This document shows positions 54,719 through 64,000 of a stretch of DNA of 64,000 bases, piece after piece (within the stretch, counting starts at the first letter, position 1; each line of letters starts with the position of its first letter). The stretch is from Shimia isoporae (GTDB taxonomy: Bacteria; Pseudomonadota; Alphaproteobacteria; Rhodobacterales; Rhodobacteraceae), in the NCBI RefSeq assembly GCF_004346865.1, contig NZ_SMGR01000002.1, forward strand, positions 434,001-498,000. Direction: 5' to 3'. Below the pieces are notes generated by a model. The model worked only from the letters and a program-made list of their open reading frames with translations. It was not told the origin of the DNA and searched no databases. The position numbers and the translations under genes are program-made.

Positions 54719-55870
54719 TCAGCTCCGGTTCGGATCCAAGGCGTCGCGCAGGCCATCACCAAAGAAGTTGAATGCCAGCACCACGATCACGATCGGCAAC
54801 ATCGGAATCGCCGTCCACCAGTAGATCTCTATCGACGCAAGGTTCTGCGCGTCATTCAGCATTACACCCCAGCTTACCGCAGGTGCGCGCAAACCAAGAC
54901 CGAGGAAACTCAGCGCCGTTTCACCCAAAATCATTGCCGGAATCGACAGCGTCGCGCTTGCAATCAAGTGACTCAGGAAGTTGGGCAACAGGTGTTTGCT
55001 GATAACGCGACTGGGTTTGGCCCCCATCATTTCTGCGGCCCGCACAAATTCTTCTTCGCGCAGGCTCAGGAATTTTGATCGCACCGCCCTCGCCAATCCG
55101 GGCCAGTCAAGTATCCCCAGAATTATCGATATGATGAAAAAGACGGCGACCGGCCCCCAGTGCGATGGCACCGCAGCCGATAAGGCCAACCACAATGGCA
55201 ACTCTGGAAGACTGCGCAGGATTTCGATCACACGGTTGATGATCCAGTCCAGAAAGCCACCAAAGTAGCCCGCAATTGAGCCCAGTATGATGCCGATCAC
55301 AAAGCTAACCGTGATCCCGACCAGACCCACCGTCAGCGAAAGCTGCGCTCCATACAGAATCCGCGAGAACACGTCCCTTCCAAGCCTGTCAGCACCCAAA
55401 AGGAACACTGTGGCGCCCTCTGGGGCACAGAACAGGTGGGTATTGGAAGGAATGAACCCGGAAAGCTTGTAGTCTGACCCTTCACAAAAGAACTTCAGCT
55501 TCATTGGCGTGCTTGTGTCAGGCACGTATTTCCAACTGAAGGTCTCCAGATCCATTTCGGCGGTTGTGCCATAGACATATGGCCCAACCAATTTACCGTC
55601 ATGAAACAGGCGCACCAGTTGCGGCGGCGCATAGAGGTAATCCTCGAGCCGTTCATTTGGCGTATATGGCGAAATGAACCCTGCAAACGGCAAGCTCAGA
55701 TACGAAATAAGCAGGAAAAGAGCCGAAATCAGACCCAGCCTGTGCTGTTTGAAGCGCAGCCACAACAACCGAGTGTTGGACATGTCCAGTTCAGCGTGGC
55801 GCGCCTCTGCTCCGGTGTCAGTTTCGTAGGGGGCGTCGTCTACAAAACGACCATCTGGCAAAATTGTCAT
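54719..55870 (-). CDS. ABC importer permease, YejE/OppC-like
   Basis: A 383-residue inner-membrane permease of a class-5 (peptide/oligosaccharide) importer. N-terminal membrane segment LGLISALFLLISYLSLPFAG, then an unusually large periplasmic loop (~100 residues with two Cys). The core contains FLLGADRLGRDVFSRILYGAQ and the EAA loop AEMMGAKPSRVISKHLLPN. The last gene of the four-gene operon; its ATG overlaps the preceding permease by ATGA. Confidence 0.9.
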   Translation of the reverse strand: MTILPDGRFVDDAPYETDTGAEARHAELDMSNTRLLWLRFKQHRLGLISALFLLISYLSLPFAGFISPYTPNERLEDYLYAPPQLVRLFHDGKLVGPYVYGTTAEMDLETFSWKYVPDTSTPMKLKFFCEGSDYKLSGFIPSNTHLFCAPEGATVFLLGADRLGRDVFSRILYGAQLSLTVGLVGITVSFVIGIILGSIAGYFGGFLDWIINRVIEILRSLPELPLWLALSAAVPSHWGPVAVFFIISIILGILDWPGLARAVRSKFLSLREEEFVRAAEMMGAKPSRVISKHLLPNFLSHLIASATLSIPAMILGETALSFLGLGLRAPAVSWGVMLNDAQNLASIEIYWWTAIPMLPIVIVVLAFNFFGDGLRDALDPNRS

Positions 55871-56895
55871 CGCTCGCGCCCTCCGAACCGAATGCGCGGA
55901 TCAAGCAGCGCCAACAACAAATCAGACACAAGCGTTCCAATCAGCGTCAGCAGCGCTACAAACATCAACACAAAGGCAGACAGGAACACGTCTTGTGATT
56001 TTAAGGCTTGCAAAAGCACCGGCCCAATCGTCTGCAATCCAAGTACAACGGAGACCAGAACCGATCCGGAAACCAGCGAAGGTAGCAAGGTACCGATATC
56101 AGCCACAAACGGGTTGAACGCGACCCGCAGCGGGTACTTCGTCAGCATTGCACTTTCGCGCATTCCCTTGGCTCGCGCTGTTTCCACATAGGGTTTACCC
56201 AATTCATCCAGAAGATTGGCCCGCAAGCGCTGCATCATCGCAGCCGCACCAGATGTGCCGATGACAAATGTGGGAATGATCAGGTGGATCAACACCGACT
56301 TCATCTTCTCAAACGACATCGGTTCGCCTTCAAATTTGGGGTCCATCAAACCACCAATCGGCAAATTCAGATATCTGTTGCCGTAGTAGAACAGGATCAA
56401 CGCCAACAAGAAGTTCGGCGTTGCCAATCCAAGGTACCCGATGAAGGCGGAGGTATAGTCAATCCACGTCTTTGATCGTGCCGCGGCCAACACACCCAGT
56501 GGCAAAGCAACTGCGTAAATGAACAGCACGGCCGCGAGGTTCACCAGAACGGTCATCCAGAGCGCGCCGCCGACCAATTCGCTTACGGGCTTGTCAAACT
56601 CGAACGACCAACCGAATTCACCCTGCAACAAGCCCGCAAAACCATGCGGTCCTGGCAAGGCTCCGAGCCAAATAAGATATTGTTTCCAGATCGGTTGATC
56701 CATCGAGAATTCCTTGCGCAGGAATTCCGCTTTGGCGATGCCCGCCGACTGACCGGTCGCGCGCAACTCGTTGATCTGGTTTGACAAAAAGTCACCCGGA
56801 GGCAGATTGATGATCGCGTAGACGAACACCGACACCACCAGGAGCGTCGCCAGCATCGTGATAAACCGGTAAACTGCGAACCGCAGCAGCGCCAT
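55867..56895 (-). CDS. ABC importer permease, YejB/OppB-like
   Basis: A 342-residue permease with six predicted membrane helices. FITMLATLLVVSVFVYAIIN is the first, and the EAA loop is TARAKGMRESAMLTKYPLRVAFNP. VSGSVLVSVVLGLQTIGPVL lies near the C-terminus. It forms the channel with the YejE-like partner. It starts 9 bases after the binding-protein gene. Confidence 0.9.
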   Translation of the reverse strand: MALLRFAVYRFITMLATLLVVSVFVYAIINLPPGDFLSNQINELRATGQSAGIAKAEFLRKEFSMDQPIWKQYLIWLGALPGPHGFAGLLQGEFGWSFEFDKPVSELVGGALWMTVLVNLAAVLFIYAVALPLGVLAAARSKTWIDYTSAFIGYLGLATPNFLLALILFYYGNRYLNLPIGGLMDPKFEGEPMSFEKMKSVLIHLIIPTFVIGTSGAAAMMQRLRANLLDELGKPYVETARAKGMRESAMLTKYPLRVAFNPFVADIGTLLPSLVSGSVLVSVVLGLQTIGPVLLQALKSQDVFLSAFVLMFVALLTLIGTLVSDLLLALLDPRIRFGGRER

Positions 56896-56904
56896 TAGTC
56901 CGTC

Positions 56905-58806
56905 CTATTCTGCAAAGAAAAATTCATCGACGCGATAGACGCCAAAATGGGCTCCGGGCGACCATGCCCAAATCGCTTTCTCCGGCACATTGCGCAGGCG
57001 GTTGGACACCACCACAGGCTGCGGAGCGCCGTTCAAAACACCAATCGCGAAAACATTTTCGGCATGGATATTGATCATCTGCTGCCAGATCACAGCCCGA
57101 TCAATAGTGGAATAGGCCTGAGACCATTCGTTGGCCAGGTCGTTCAACTGAACCGCTGCCTCCATATCAGGAGGCTCGCCAGCATCACCACTGGTCTGAT
57201 GGTACTGCCCCCACTTCGGCCAAGCAAAGAACTCTTGCTGCCAAGGTGCGACGTAGGCCGGTGAAGTATAGGACTGAGGCAAGCCGTTGTCCCAACCAAA
57301 CCAAACTGCCGCCATGCTTTCACCTGAGTAAACACGGTTGCGCAGAATGTCGCGCTCCAGCGGACGCATCAGAAGTTTGATACCAAGGTCTTTCCAGTTG
57401 TCGGTTATGATCTGAAGTGCGTTTTCGACTTCTTGCCGCTCACCGGCTGTCTCGACAACTATCCACATCGGGCGCCCGTCCGGCAAAAGCCGCGTACCTT
57501 CCTTGTCACGCTCCGTCAGGCCCATTTCGTCGAGCAATGCGTTGGCCTGATCCACGTCGTACGTCGCCCAGGCCTTGAAGTTTTCTTCGCGGTAAAACGG
57601 GCTGGCAGACAAAACAGTCATGCCGCCTTCTTTGGCCAGACCGAAATACAGACCCTTGTTGATGATTTTGCGGTTGATGCCGAGTGACAAAGCCCGACGG
57701 AACCGAACATCGCGCATGGTCTCGCGCCAAAGATCATCATTGTAATTGAGGTTCGGATAAATCGCGATTTGAGATGCGGTACCGTTGCCCCAAAGATAGG
57801 TTGTGTATTTACCTGAATTTTCGCCCTTCTTCAGAATCGCTGTGTCTTTGAAATCAAGCCCTCGCGCCTGAAGATCCACCTCGCCGGCATTGGCTTTGGC
57901 CGCAACCAGACCCGGTGCCACGACCTGCATCTCCACCACGTCGATATAAGGCAGCTGCACACCGTTCGGATCTATGCGGTGGTAGTAGGGATTTCGCACA
58001 AACAGGAACCGGCTTTTGCCATCCTTGGTCGCCAACATCCACGGCTGCAAAGTCGGCAAATCGGGATTGTCGAACTTGTACATATTGTCAGACCGGTTGT
58101 GCAGTGCCGCCCAACTGCGCACACGCGCCTCGTACAAGCGTTCGCTCAGATCTTCTTCGTTCGCGTAATCCGCATGCAGCGGTTTCAGGAAATGGGCGGG
58201 ACGATAGATGAACGGAGGGCGCGCCTCGGCCAGTTTCTGAAGGAACTGCGGATTGGGCTTGTGCCATTCATAAATGATGGTGTGCTCGTCCGGAAAAGTA
58301 ACTGTCGGCAACTCTCCCTCAACCCGCATAAAATCAATCGGGCCCGCGGGCGACAGCAGCTCGTTGTTGGCCACGTCTTCCCACCAGTAGCGGAAATCCT
58401 CGGAGGTAAACGGATGGCCATCGGACCACTTGTGTCCCGGGCGAAGGCGCATTGTGAACTTGATATCGTTTTCGTTCTCAAGACTCTCCAGAATGTCGGG
58501 TACAATCTCGTAGCGCTCATTGTAACCAACCAATCGCGCATACCCGTAGACCACCATCTGACGAACGTCCTTGGCCCGCGTGACCATCGTCCGCATCGTG
58601 CCACCTGCCTTGCCCAACTCGCGGCCACGCAGTTCCAGATCAGGCACCAATGGGACGCTAGGAAGGCGTTCTGTGACGGGTGGCAGATTTCCGGACTTCA
58701 CCTCTTCCATCCAGAATTCGCCTTCAATCGGCTCGACAGCATGAACCATAGCCGCCAGCATTCCAAAGGCAGCGCAAGAAACGGCAAACAGGGTCTTCTT
58801 AAACAT
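56905..58806 (-). CDS. Extracellular solute-binding protein, family 5
   Basis: A 633-residue periplasmic binding protein with a Sec signal ([23 protein letters not shown]). Body: VPDILESLENENDIKFTMRL, GHKWSDGHPFTSEDFRYWWE (the family-5 signature) and VRFRRALSLGINRKIINKGL. Family 5 members bind peptides, microcins or oligosaccharides. The N-terminal FWMEEVKSGNLPPVTERLP recalls the AgpA/alpha-galactoside-type branch, but the ligand is unknown. Its ATG overlaps the ATPase stop by 8 bases. Confidence 0.9.
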   Translation of the reverse strand: MFKKTLFAVSCAAFGMLAAMVHAVEPIEGEFWMEEVKSGNLPPVTERLPSVPLVPDLELRGRELGKAGGTMRTMVTRAKDVRQMVVYGYARLVGYNERYEIVPDILESLENENDIKFTMRLRPGHKWSDGHPFTSEDFRYWWEDVANNELLSPAGPIDFMRVEGELPTVTFPDEHTIIYEWHKPNPQFLQKLAEARPPFIYRPAHFLKPLHADYANEEDLSERLYEARVRSWAALHNRSDNMYKFDNPDLPTLQPWMLATKDGKSRFLFVRNPYYHRIDPNGVQLPYIDVVEMQVVAPGLVAAKANAGEVDLQARGLDFKDTAILKKGENSGKYTTYLWGNGTASQIAIYPNLNYNDDLWRETMRDVRFRRALSLGINRKIINKGLYFGLAKEGGMTVLSASPFYREENFKAWATYDVDQANALLDEMGLTERDKEGTRLLPDGRPMWIVVETAGERQEVENALQIITDNWKDLGIKLLMRPLERDILRNRVYSGESMAAVWFGWDNGLPQSYTSPAYVAPWQQEFFAWPKWGQYHQTSGDAGEPPDMEAAVQLNDLANEWSQAYSTIDRAVIWQQMINIHAENVFAIGVLNGAPQPVVVSNRLRNVPEKAIWAWSPGAHFGVYRVDEFFFAE

Positions 58807-60577
58807 AACAACGCACCTTGTGGTTGGGGCCGGTCTGGGTCAGCGGCGGAGCGTCCTGACCATTGAAGCGGAAAGCCTCGGGCCAGCTTGACGGCTCCCC
58901 CGCTCCCTGCGACACGATATTGAGGTCGATAGGCCTGTTGATATCCGGCTCTGGCTGCGCTGCGATCAGCGCCTTGGTATAAGGGTGTTGCGGATCATGG
59001 AACAACACCTCAGGCGGACCTTGTTCGACAACAAGTCCTGACCGCATCACCGCAACATCATCTGCAATGCGCGCCACAACTGCGAGGTCGTGACTGATAA
59101 ACAGATAACTCAGGTTCAAACGGTCACGAATGTCTTCTAGCAGTTGCAAAACCTGCTCTTGAACCGACACATCCAACGCGGACGTCGGCTCGTCACACAC
59201 AAGGAAAGTCGGCCCCAACATCAGGGCCCGCGCAATCGACAACCGCTGACGCTGACCGCCCGAGAAGGCATGGGGATACCGCGTCAGCATGTTTTCACTC
59301 AGCCCGACCCAGCGCAGCATTTCCGCCGCCCGCTCAATCCGGTCCTGGCTAGAACCGACACCGTGAATATCCATTGGTTCCACCAACGCATCCTTGACCC
59401 GCATCCGCGGGTTCAGCGTCGAGTAGGGATCCTGAAAAACCATCTGCGCCTTACGCTGAAAGGCAAGGCGTCCAGCCTTGTCCAGGTCCTGCAAATTGAC
59501 CGCGTCAGCGCCGGGTTCTGCGCGGAACAGAATGGACGAACCGGTGTCAGCCACCTCGGCGCCCAGCGCCATTTGCGCCGTCGTTGTCTTACCGGACCCG
59601 CTTTCGCCCACAACTGCGAGCGTTTTGCCGCGTTCGACACCAAAGTTCACCCCGCGCACGGCAGGAATTACGGTCTTCGGTTTCCATGCAGACCCACCCT
59701 TGAGCACGTAGGTTTTGCTCACCTCGCGCATCTCAAGAATATAGTCTCGGTCTTCTTCCCGCTTCTGTTCTGGAATGGCCTCGGGGATCTCAGGCGCGGC
59801 CGCCATAAGGTCGCGCGTGTACCCATGTTTGGGATCGTTCAAAATCAACGGAGCCGGTCCCGCTTCCATCACGCGCCCGCGGTTCATAACGACAACGCTG
59901 TCGGCCATATTCGCCACAACGCCAAGATCATGCGTCACCAGCACAACAGCCATACCGTATTCGGCTTGAAGATCCTTGATCAGGCCCAGAACCTGCGCCT
60001 GCGTGGTGACATCCAGCGCAGTTGTCGGCTCATCCGCAATCAGGATATCCGGCCGGCCAACCATGGCCATCGCAATCATCGCCCGCTGGCGCATCCCGCC
60101 AGACAGTTCAAACGGGTAGCTGTCATAAACCCGCTCGGCATCTTTGAACCCGACACGCTCGAACATCGCCAGAACACGCGACTTACGTTCGGCCTTGCTA
60201 ATGTTCTTGTGCAACCGCAGCACTTCCGAGACCTGATTTCCGATCCTGTGCAACGGCGACAGAGACCGCATCGGTTCCTGGAAAATCATGGAAATACGTT
60301 CACCACGCACGCCGCACATCTTGCGCTCGCTCAGCGACATCAAATCCACATCGGGTTTGCCATTGCGGCCTGCCAATGTGATCTTGCCCGATCGCATCTG
60401 CGCCGCAGCCGGTAAAATACGCAAAGCTGACCGGCAACTCAGTGTTTTTCCCGAGCCGCTTTCGCCCACAAGCGCCAGAGTTTTACCGGCGTTCACCGAA
60501 AAACTGACATCGTTCACCACCGGTGCGGCATCGCCAAAACCGATCGTCAGATTCTCCACAGTCAAAAGTGCCGTCAC
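58799..60577 (-). CDS. Dual-domain ABC importer ATPase, YejF-like
   Basis: A 592-residue protein with two complete ATP-binding cassettes in tandem. First: Walker [14 protein letters not shown], signature [14 protein letters not shown] and Walker [14 protein letters not shown]. Second: [12 protein letters not shown], signature [14 protein letters not shown] and [12 protein letters not shown]. Each is followed by an OppD/F C-terminal extension ([18 protein letters not shown]). It powers the importer below it. I use GTG 60577 (GAGGGA 8 bases upstream); ATG 60598 also has a ribosome binding site. Confidence 0.92.
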   Translation of the reverse strand: MTALLTVENLTIGFGDAAPVVNDVSFSVNAGKTLALVGESGSGKTLSCRSALRILPAAAQMRSGKITLAGRNGKPDVDLMSLSERKMCGVRGERISMIFQEPMRSLSPLHRIGNQVSEVLRLHKNISKAERKSRVLAMFERVGFKDAERVYDSYPFELSGGMRQRAMIAMAMVGRPDILIADEPTTALDVTTQAQVLGLIKDLQAEYGMAVVLVTHDLGVVANMADSVVVMNRGRVMEAGPAPLILNDPKHGYTRDLMAAAPEIPEAIPEQKREEDRDYILEMREVSKTYVLKGGSAWKPKTVIPAVRGVNFGVERGKTLAVVGESGSGKTTTAQMALGAEVADTGSSILFRAEPGADAVNLQDLDKAGRLAFQRKAQMVFQDPYSTLNPRMRVKDALVEPMDIHGVGSSQDRIERAAEMLRWVGLSENMLTRYPHAFSGGQRQRLSIARALMLGPTFLVCDEPTSALDVSVQEQVLQLLEDIRDRLNLSYLFISHDLAVVARIADDVAVMRSGLVVEQGPPEVLFHDPQHPYTKALIAAQPEPDINRPIDLNIVSQGAGEPSSWPEAFRFNGQDAPPLTQTGPNHKVRCYV

Positions 60578-61022
60578 GCCAGTCTTCCCTCGCCGCATTT
60601 TCGCGGTCTCTCCCCGTACGTCCTTTTGGACGCTTGTCGGAGTGAACATGATTAATCGTTTTGCCGCAAGCGTCTCGCGCTGCTCTGGATCACGTTTGCA
60701 TGACGCTTTGACGAAACACGCGCAGGAAATTCACATCGAAACACGTTCAAGACGATTAAGAAGGCCGTTTCACCCGCCAGTCAAAGAACCGACCGTCCCA
60801 AAGGCGTCTACAAAAGACACGAATGATCGCCGGATTCGGCCAAACATCGGCTTTTCCCGCAAAAATCGCCCTGAAATCATACTTCAAGCGGCAATTCTCT
60901 AGACCCAAAATGCGTTACCCGTCATATTGTTTCTGCATGAAAGACCAGCACCCGTTTTCGGAAAGCCCTGAATTCAACTGTTTAAGGCCCTGTTTTTGGC
61001 CGCTCCGCGGACGGAGAATTTG
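60578..61022. other. 445-bp divergent region between the ABC importer and the SPT-like operon
   Basis: This region must carry both promoters. No frame in it has family similarity or a good ribosome binding site except the last bases (GGAG before ATG 61023). I saw no terminator-like hairpin, repeat or RNA gene. Confidence 0.5.
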
Positions 61023-62249
61023 ATGACCACAAAAGAGAACAGTTTTCTCAATTACGCAGATCGGCGGTTCCGGCTCAGCGGGAAAGCCTTGATCGAAGAC
61101 GGCCACCCATACTTCGTGCCCACCGACGCTCTCGAGGCCCGCTCAGACGAGTGGAAGGACGGCTATCTTTCTATGTCGCACTACGATTATCTTGGTCTTG
61201 CCCATCATCCGGCTCTCACCTCTGCAGCAAAAAAGGCTATTGACGTTCATGGCACAGGCGCTGGTGCGTCCCGACTTGTCGGCGGTGAACGGTTGGCACA
61301 TCAGGAATTCGAACGCAGCATGGCGGACTTTCTTGGTGTCGGCGCGACGTTGTCGGTAATATCGGGATACCTGACAAATGTTTCGGTGATCCAACTCCTG
61401 CTTGGCCCCAAGGATCTTGTGATTGTCGACGAACTTGCTCACAACTCGATCATGGTCGGTGCCAAAAGCGTCAAATCTGACCTTTTGACTTACGCACACA
61501 ACAATCTGGATGACCTGGAACGCATTCTCAACGAGAAGCGAGAGCAATACAGTCGCGTCCTGATCTGCACCGAAGGTCTTTTCTCGATGGACGGGGATAT
61601 CACAGACCTACCCCGTCTTCTTGAGATCAAGGAACGCACCGATTGTTGGCTTTTGCTCGACGAAGCTCACTCCTACGGAGTGCTCGGCCCGACCGGACGC
61701 GGGTCGTGCGAACATTTCGGAATCGATCCCAGCCGCATCGAGGTGGCCATAGGCACTCTCTCAAAAAGCTTTGCTTCGTCGGGCGGTTTCATCGCTGCCA
61801 ACGCCGAGGTGATCGAATGGATGCGGTTTTGTCTGCCCGGATTCGTATATTCAGTGGGCCTGTCGCCCGCGACCGTGGCGTCAGCCCACGCTGCGCTCGC
61901 CACACTTAGGTCGGAACCTGACAGAGTAACCCGCCTGCGCGGAAATTCTCGCCGCTTCCTGCGCCGTGCCCGCGAGGCCGGACTCAACACCGGCACTGCG
62001 GTCGGCGAGGCCGTTGTACCCATCCTTTTTGAGACGCCCGAAGACTGCGTATTTGTCGCCGAAACGCTCATGCAACAAGGGATCTATGCACCGCCAGTAA
62101 TTCACATCGGTGTTCCCAAAGACCTGCCGCGCATCCGGTTTTTTATCAGCGAAACACACACCGAAGCCGATATAGACCGAGTCATTGCCGCGGTCGCTGA
62201 CGCCTCTGCCTCCGCCGCCGCAATGCGCAACAGGATCAGCGCAGAATAG
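61023..62249 (+). CDS. Serine-palmitoyltransferase-like alpha-oxoamine synthase
   Basis: A 408-residue PLP enzyme. Alpha-oxoamine synthases condense an amino acid with an acyl thioester. Seen: HGTGAGASRLVGGERLAH, ISGYLTNVSVIQLLLGPKDL, PLP-binding LLLDEAHSYGVLGP (Asp213, His216) and the Schiff-base Lys248 in GTLSKSFASSGGF. The N-terminus is longer than in KBL or AONS, as in bacterial serine palmitoyltransferases, and ADRRFRLSGKAL is SPT-like. Biotin (BioF) or threonine (KBL) genes are absent, while MIPS is in the same operon, which favours sphingoid-base synthesis; the exact substrate is inference. Confidence 0.83.
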   Translation: MTTKENSFLNYADRRFRLSGKALIEDGHPYFVPTDALEARSDEWKDGYLSMSHYDYLGLAHHPALTSAAKKAIDVHGTGAGASRLVGGERLAHQEFERSMADFLGVGATLSVISGYLTNVSVIQLLLGPKDLVIVDELAHNSIMVGAKSVKSDLLTYAHNNLDDLERILNEKREQYSRVLICTEGLFSMDGDITDLPRLLEIKERTDCWLLLDEAHSYGVLGPTGRGSCEHFGIDPSRIEVAIGTLSKSFASSGGFIAANAEVIEWMRFCLPGFVYSVGLSPATVASAHAALATLRSEPDRVTRLRGNSRRFLRRAREAGLNTGTAVGEAVVPILFETPEDCVFVAETLMQQGIYAPPVIHIGVPKDLPRIRFFISETHTEADIDRVIAAVADASASAAAMRNRISAE

Positions 62250-62251
62250 CT

Positions 62252-62884
62252 ATGTGGCCCCGCAGGCGACGCATTCTCCAAGCTTTGGCCGCAATTGTCG
62301 TGCTGGCTGTTGCACTGCCGATAATACCCCCGGCCGCGCACGCCAAACCGCGCCTGACTTTGGTTTCAAGCACGCCGAGCGTCACTCTTCCGGTTGCCGA
62401 AAACAAGTTCCGGCATCCCGCTGATCTCCATCAGGTATTCTTTTTGCAGCGCACCACCAACGCCAACACAATCGTTTATGTGGCTCAGTTTGACGAAAAC
62501 GGCACATTGGACAGCAGCCAACCGATTGTCGGCTACTGGCGCCGTTTCGCCGGGGCAGGCCACATTATGGAGTTTCGCTGGTACGAACGGGTTTTCGGCT
62601 TTGGCGCCAGAACGCGTTTGCTCTCCGCACGAGAAGGCTACGAAGTGCGCTTTAACGGAATTCGGGACCAGAAACTGATTTTACGACAGGAAGGTCCATT
62701 CCAGGCAGCTCTCTACAAGCAGCAAAATGGTCAGGACTTCAAAATGATCTATGGTTTCTTGGATATTGACGACTCGGGCCTATTGCCAAAAGTCACGCGA
62801 TTGCGCCTATATACCTCCGACCCGAACACGGGTCGGTACATGACACACACGATTGCCGTATCCGGTGGAGCTTTCCGCGAATGA
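62252..62884 (+). CDS. Exported DUF4833-like protein
   Basis: A 210-residue secreted protein. The N-terminus MWPRRRRILQALAAIVVLAV ends at AHAKPRL, a Sec signal. The mature part contains LHQVFFLQRTTNANTIVYVA, QPIVGYWRRFAGAG and GFGARTRL, the pattern I associate with DUF4833. Catalytic residues are not obvious. It lies 2 bases after the SPT-like gene and overlaps the MIPS gene by ATGA. A role in lipid or phospho-head-group handling in the periplasm is inferred only from context. Confidence 0.7.
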   Translation: MWPRRRRILQALAAIVVLAVALPIIPPAAHAKPRLTLVSSTPSVTLPVAENKFRHPADLHQVFFLQRTTNANTIVYVAQFDENGTLDSSQPIVGYWRRFAGAGHIMEFRWYERVFGFGARTRLLSAREGYEVRFNGIRDQKLILRQEGPFQAALYKQQNGQDFKMIYGFLDIDDSGLLPKVTRLRLYTSDPNTGRYMTHTIAVSGGAFRE

Positions 62885-63996
62885 CTACTGAAATGACCAC
62901 CTCTCCTATCCGCACCGTGATCGTGGGTGTCGGCAATTGTGCGAGTTCACTCATTCAGGGCGTTTCCTATTGCCGAGCCGTCGGCGAAGCCGCCGTGGGA
63001 GTCAGTTTCCCTGACTTGGCAGGGTATGCTCCTGCCGACGTGGAACTGGTTGCCGGGTTTGACGTGGACAGTCGCAAGGTCGGCCTCACTCTGGGCGAGG
63101 CTGCATTCGCGGCCCCGAATTGCACCGAACGCTTTCATACCGACGTCGCAGATCAGACCGCACCGGTCCTTCGTGGCCCCGATCTTGACGGGGTCGCAGC
63201 TCATATGTTGTCAAAACCCGAAGATCGCAGCTTCCGACTGTCTTCCGAACCAGCTCTCGGCAAAGACGAAATCGTCTCGAAGCTGCGTGAACTGCAAGCC
63301 CAGGTCATGATCATCTTTTTGCCTGTCGGATCGCAAAAGGCGGTCGAGTTCTACGTCGAGTGCGCGCTTGAGGCAGGTGTCGCCGTCGTGAACGGTATTC
63401 CGGTCTTTATCGCCTCGCATCCTGTATGGGCCGAAAAGTTCACTGCCGCGGGGGTTCCTATTCTCGGAGACGACTTCAAGGCCCAGTTCGGCGCCACGAT
63501 CGTCCACCGTACGATTACCAATCTGGCAGAAATGCGTGGCGTTGAGATTGATCGGACCTACCAACTCAACGTGGGCGGCAACACCGATTTCCTGAATATG
63601 ACGGAACATGACCGCCTCGCAAACAAACGCGAAAGCAAAACCGAAGCCGTGCAGGCCGTGATGGAAGAACGGCTCGATGACAACGACATTCGTATCGGCC
63701 CCTCGGATTACGTTCCTTGGCTGAACGACCGCAAAGTGGCCTATGTGCGTCTTGAGGGCCGCTTGTTTGGCGGGGCACGCACCAACATCGAAATCCGTCT
63801 CGATGTCGAAGATAGCCCCAACGCAGCGGCCGAAGCGCTGGTCGCAATCCGGCTCGCCCGGATTGCTCTGGACCGGAACATGTCCGGCCCGATCGCAGAC
63901 GCCAGCGCGTTTCTTTTCAAACACCCACCCGAGCAAATTGAAGACACCGACGCCCATGACGTCATTCTGAAGTTTGTGAACGGGGAACAGGGCTAA
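62881..63996 (+). CDS. myo-Inositol-3-phosphate synthase
   Basis: A 371-residue NAD-dependent enzyme converting glucose-6-phosphate to 1L-myo-inositol-3-phosphate (1D-myo-inositol 1-phosphate numbering differs by convention). Seen: NAD loop VIVGVGNCASSLIQGV, IIFLPVGSQKAVEFYVECAL, PILGDDFKAQFGATIVHR and YQLNVGGNTDFLNMTEHDR, diagnostic of bacterial/archaeal MIPS. The gene is complete, and its stop lies 4 bases before the window end. Inositol phosphate is the head-group precursor of phosphoinositol lipids; CDP-alcohol transferase or flippase genes would be expected just beyond the window. Confidence 0.93.
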   Translation: MTTEMTTSPIRTVIVGVGNCASSLIQGVSYCRAVGEAAVGVSFPDLAGYAPADVELVAGFDVDSRKVGLTLGEAAFAAPNCTERFHTDVADQTAPVLRGPDLDGVAAHMLSKPEDRSFRLSSEPALGKDEIVSKLRELQAQVMIIFLPVGSQKAVEFYVECALEAGVAVVNGIPVFIASHPVWAEKFTAAGVPILGDDFKAQFGATIVHRTITNLAEMRGVEIDRTYQLNVGGNTDFLNMTEHDRLANKRESKTEAVQAVMEERLDDNDIRIGPSDYVPWLNDRKVAYVRLEGRLFGGARTNIEIRLDVEDSPNAAAEALVAIRLARIALDRNMSGPIADASAFLFKHPPEQIEDTDAHDVILKFVNGEQG

Positions 63997-64000
63997 AGAT

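Noticed and set aside
61023-62249. Calling the PLP enzyme BioF (biotin) or KBL (threonine catabolism)
   Set aside because: No biotin or tdh genes are nearby, the N-terminus is longer, and MIPS is co-transcribed; still possible until phylogeny is done.

Overview
The window looks like the replication-origin neighbourhood of an alphaproteobacterium of the order Rhodobacterales (Roseobacter-type). The evidence is the family content, the GC-rich codon use, and the order rpsT - dnaA - dnaN - recF - gyrB with mutM, ubiE and ubiB close by. No rRNA, tRNA, insertion sequence, prophage or CRISPR array was recognised. Coding density is high, and many genes are joined by 4-nt ATGA overlaps.

Layout. 1-16.1 kb: tail of a class III aminotransferase, then housekeeping and small-metabolism genes. 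These include a Tat-exported L,D-transpeptidase, two lytic transglycosylases, a YafY-type regulator divergent from a glutathione transferase, RNase R, a VOC protein divergent from a MaoC-type hydratase, an FAD oxidoreductase divergent from mnmD, an EamA transporter, a LysR regulator, a GNAT acetyltransferase, dapA and a QueG/RdhA-like Fe-S protein. 16.1-22.6 kb: ubiB and ubiE, a convergent glycosyltransferase/methyltransferase pair lying between ubiE and mutM, then mutM and an enoyl-CoA hydratase. 22.7-30.2 kb: rpsT, a 655-bp non-coding segment with DnaA boxes and an unusual cluster of GANTC (CcrM) sites that I propose as oriC, then dnaA, dnaN, recF and gyrB.

30.2-43.1 kb is accessory catabolism. 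rpiB is followed by a minus-strand set (paaX-like, lysR, hyuA, hyuB, FAD oxidoreductase, uronate-dehydrogenase-like). A plus-strand set faces paaX: an acyl-CoA carboxyltransferase without its biotin carboxylase, a TIGR03084-type protein, a BKACE-family cleavage enzyme and a TauE/SafE permease. 43.3-44.2 kb carries trhO. 44.2-52.0 kb is one eight-gene minus-strand operon for an unidentified glycoconjugate: nucleotide-sugar dehydrogenase, four glycosyltransferases, histidine phosphatase, polysaccharide deacetylase and methyltransferase.

52.2-64 kb: a large MscS-type channel, a four-gene class-5 (peptide/oligosaccharide) ABC importer, and an operon running to the window end. That operon encodes a serine-palmitoyltransferase-like PLP enzyme, an exported DUF4833-like protein and myo-inositol-3-phosphate synthase. 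This last operon, possibly together with the glycosyltransferase operon 9 kb away, is the best candidate here for an undescribed pathway, namely an inositol- or sugar-decorated sphingoid lipid. That interpretation is inference.
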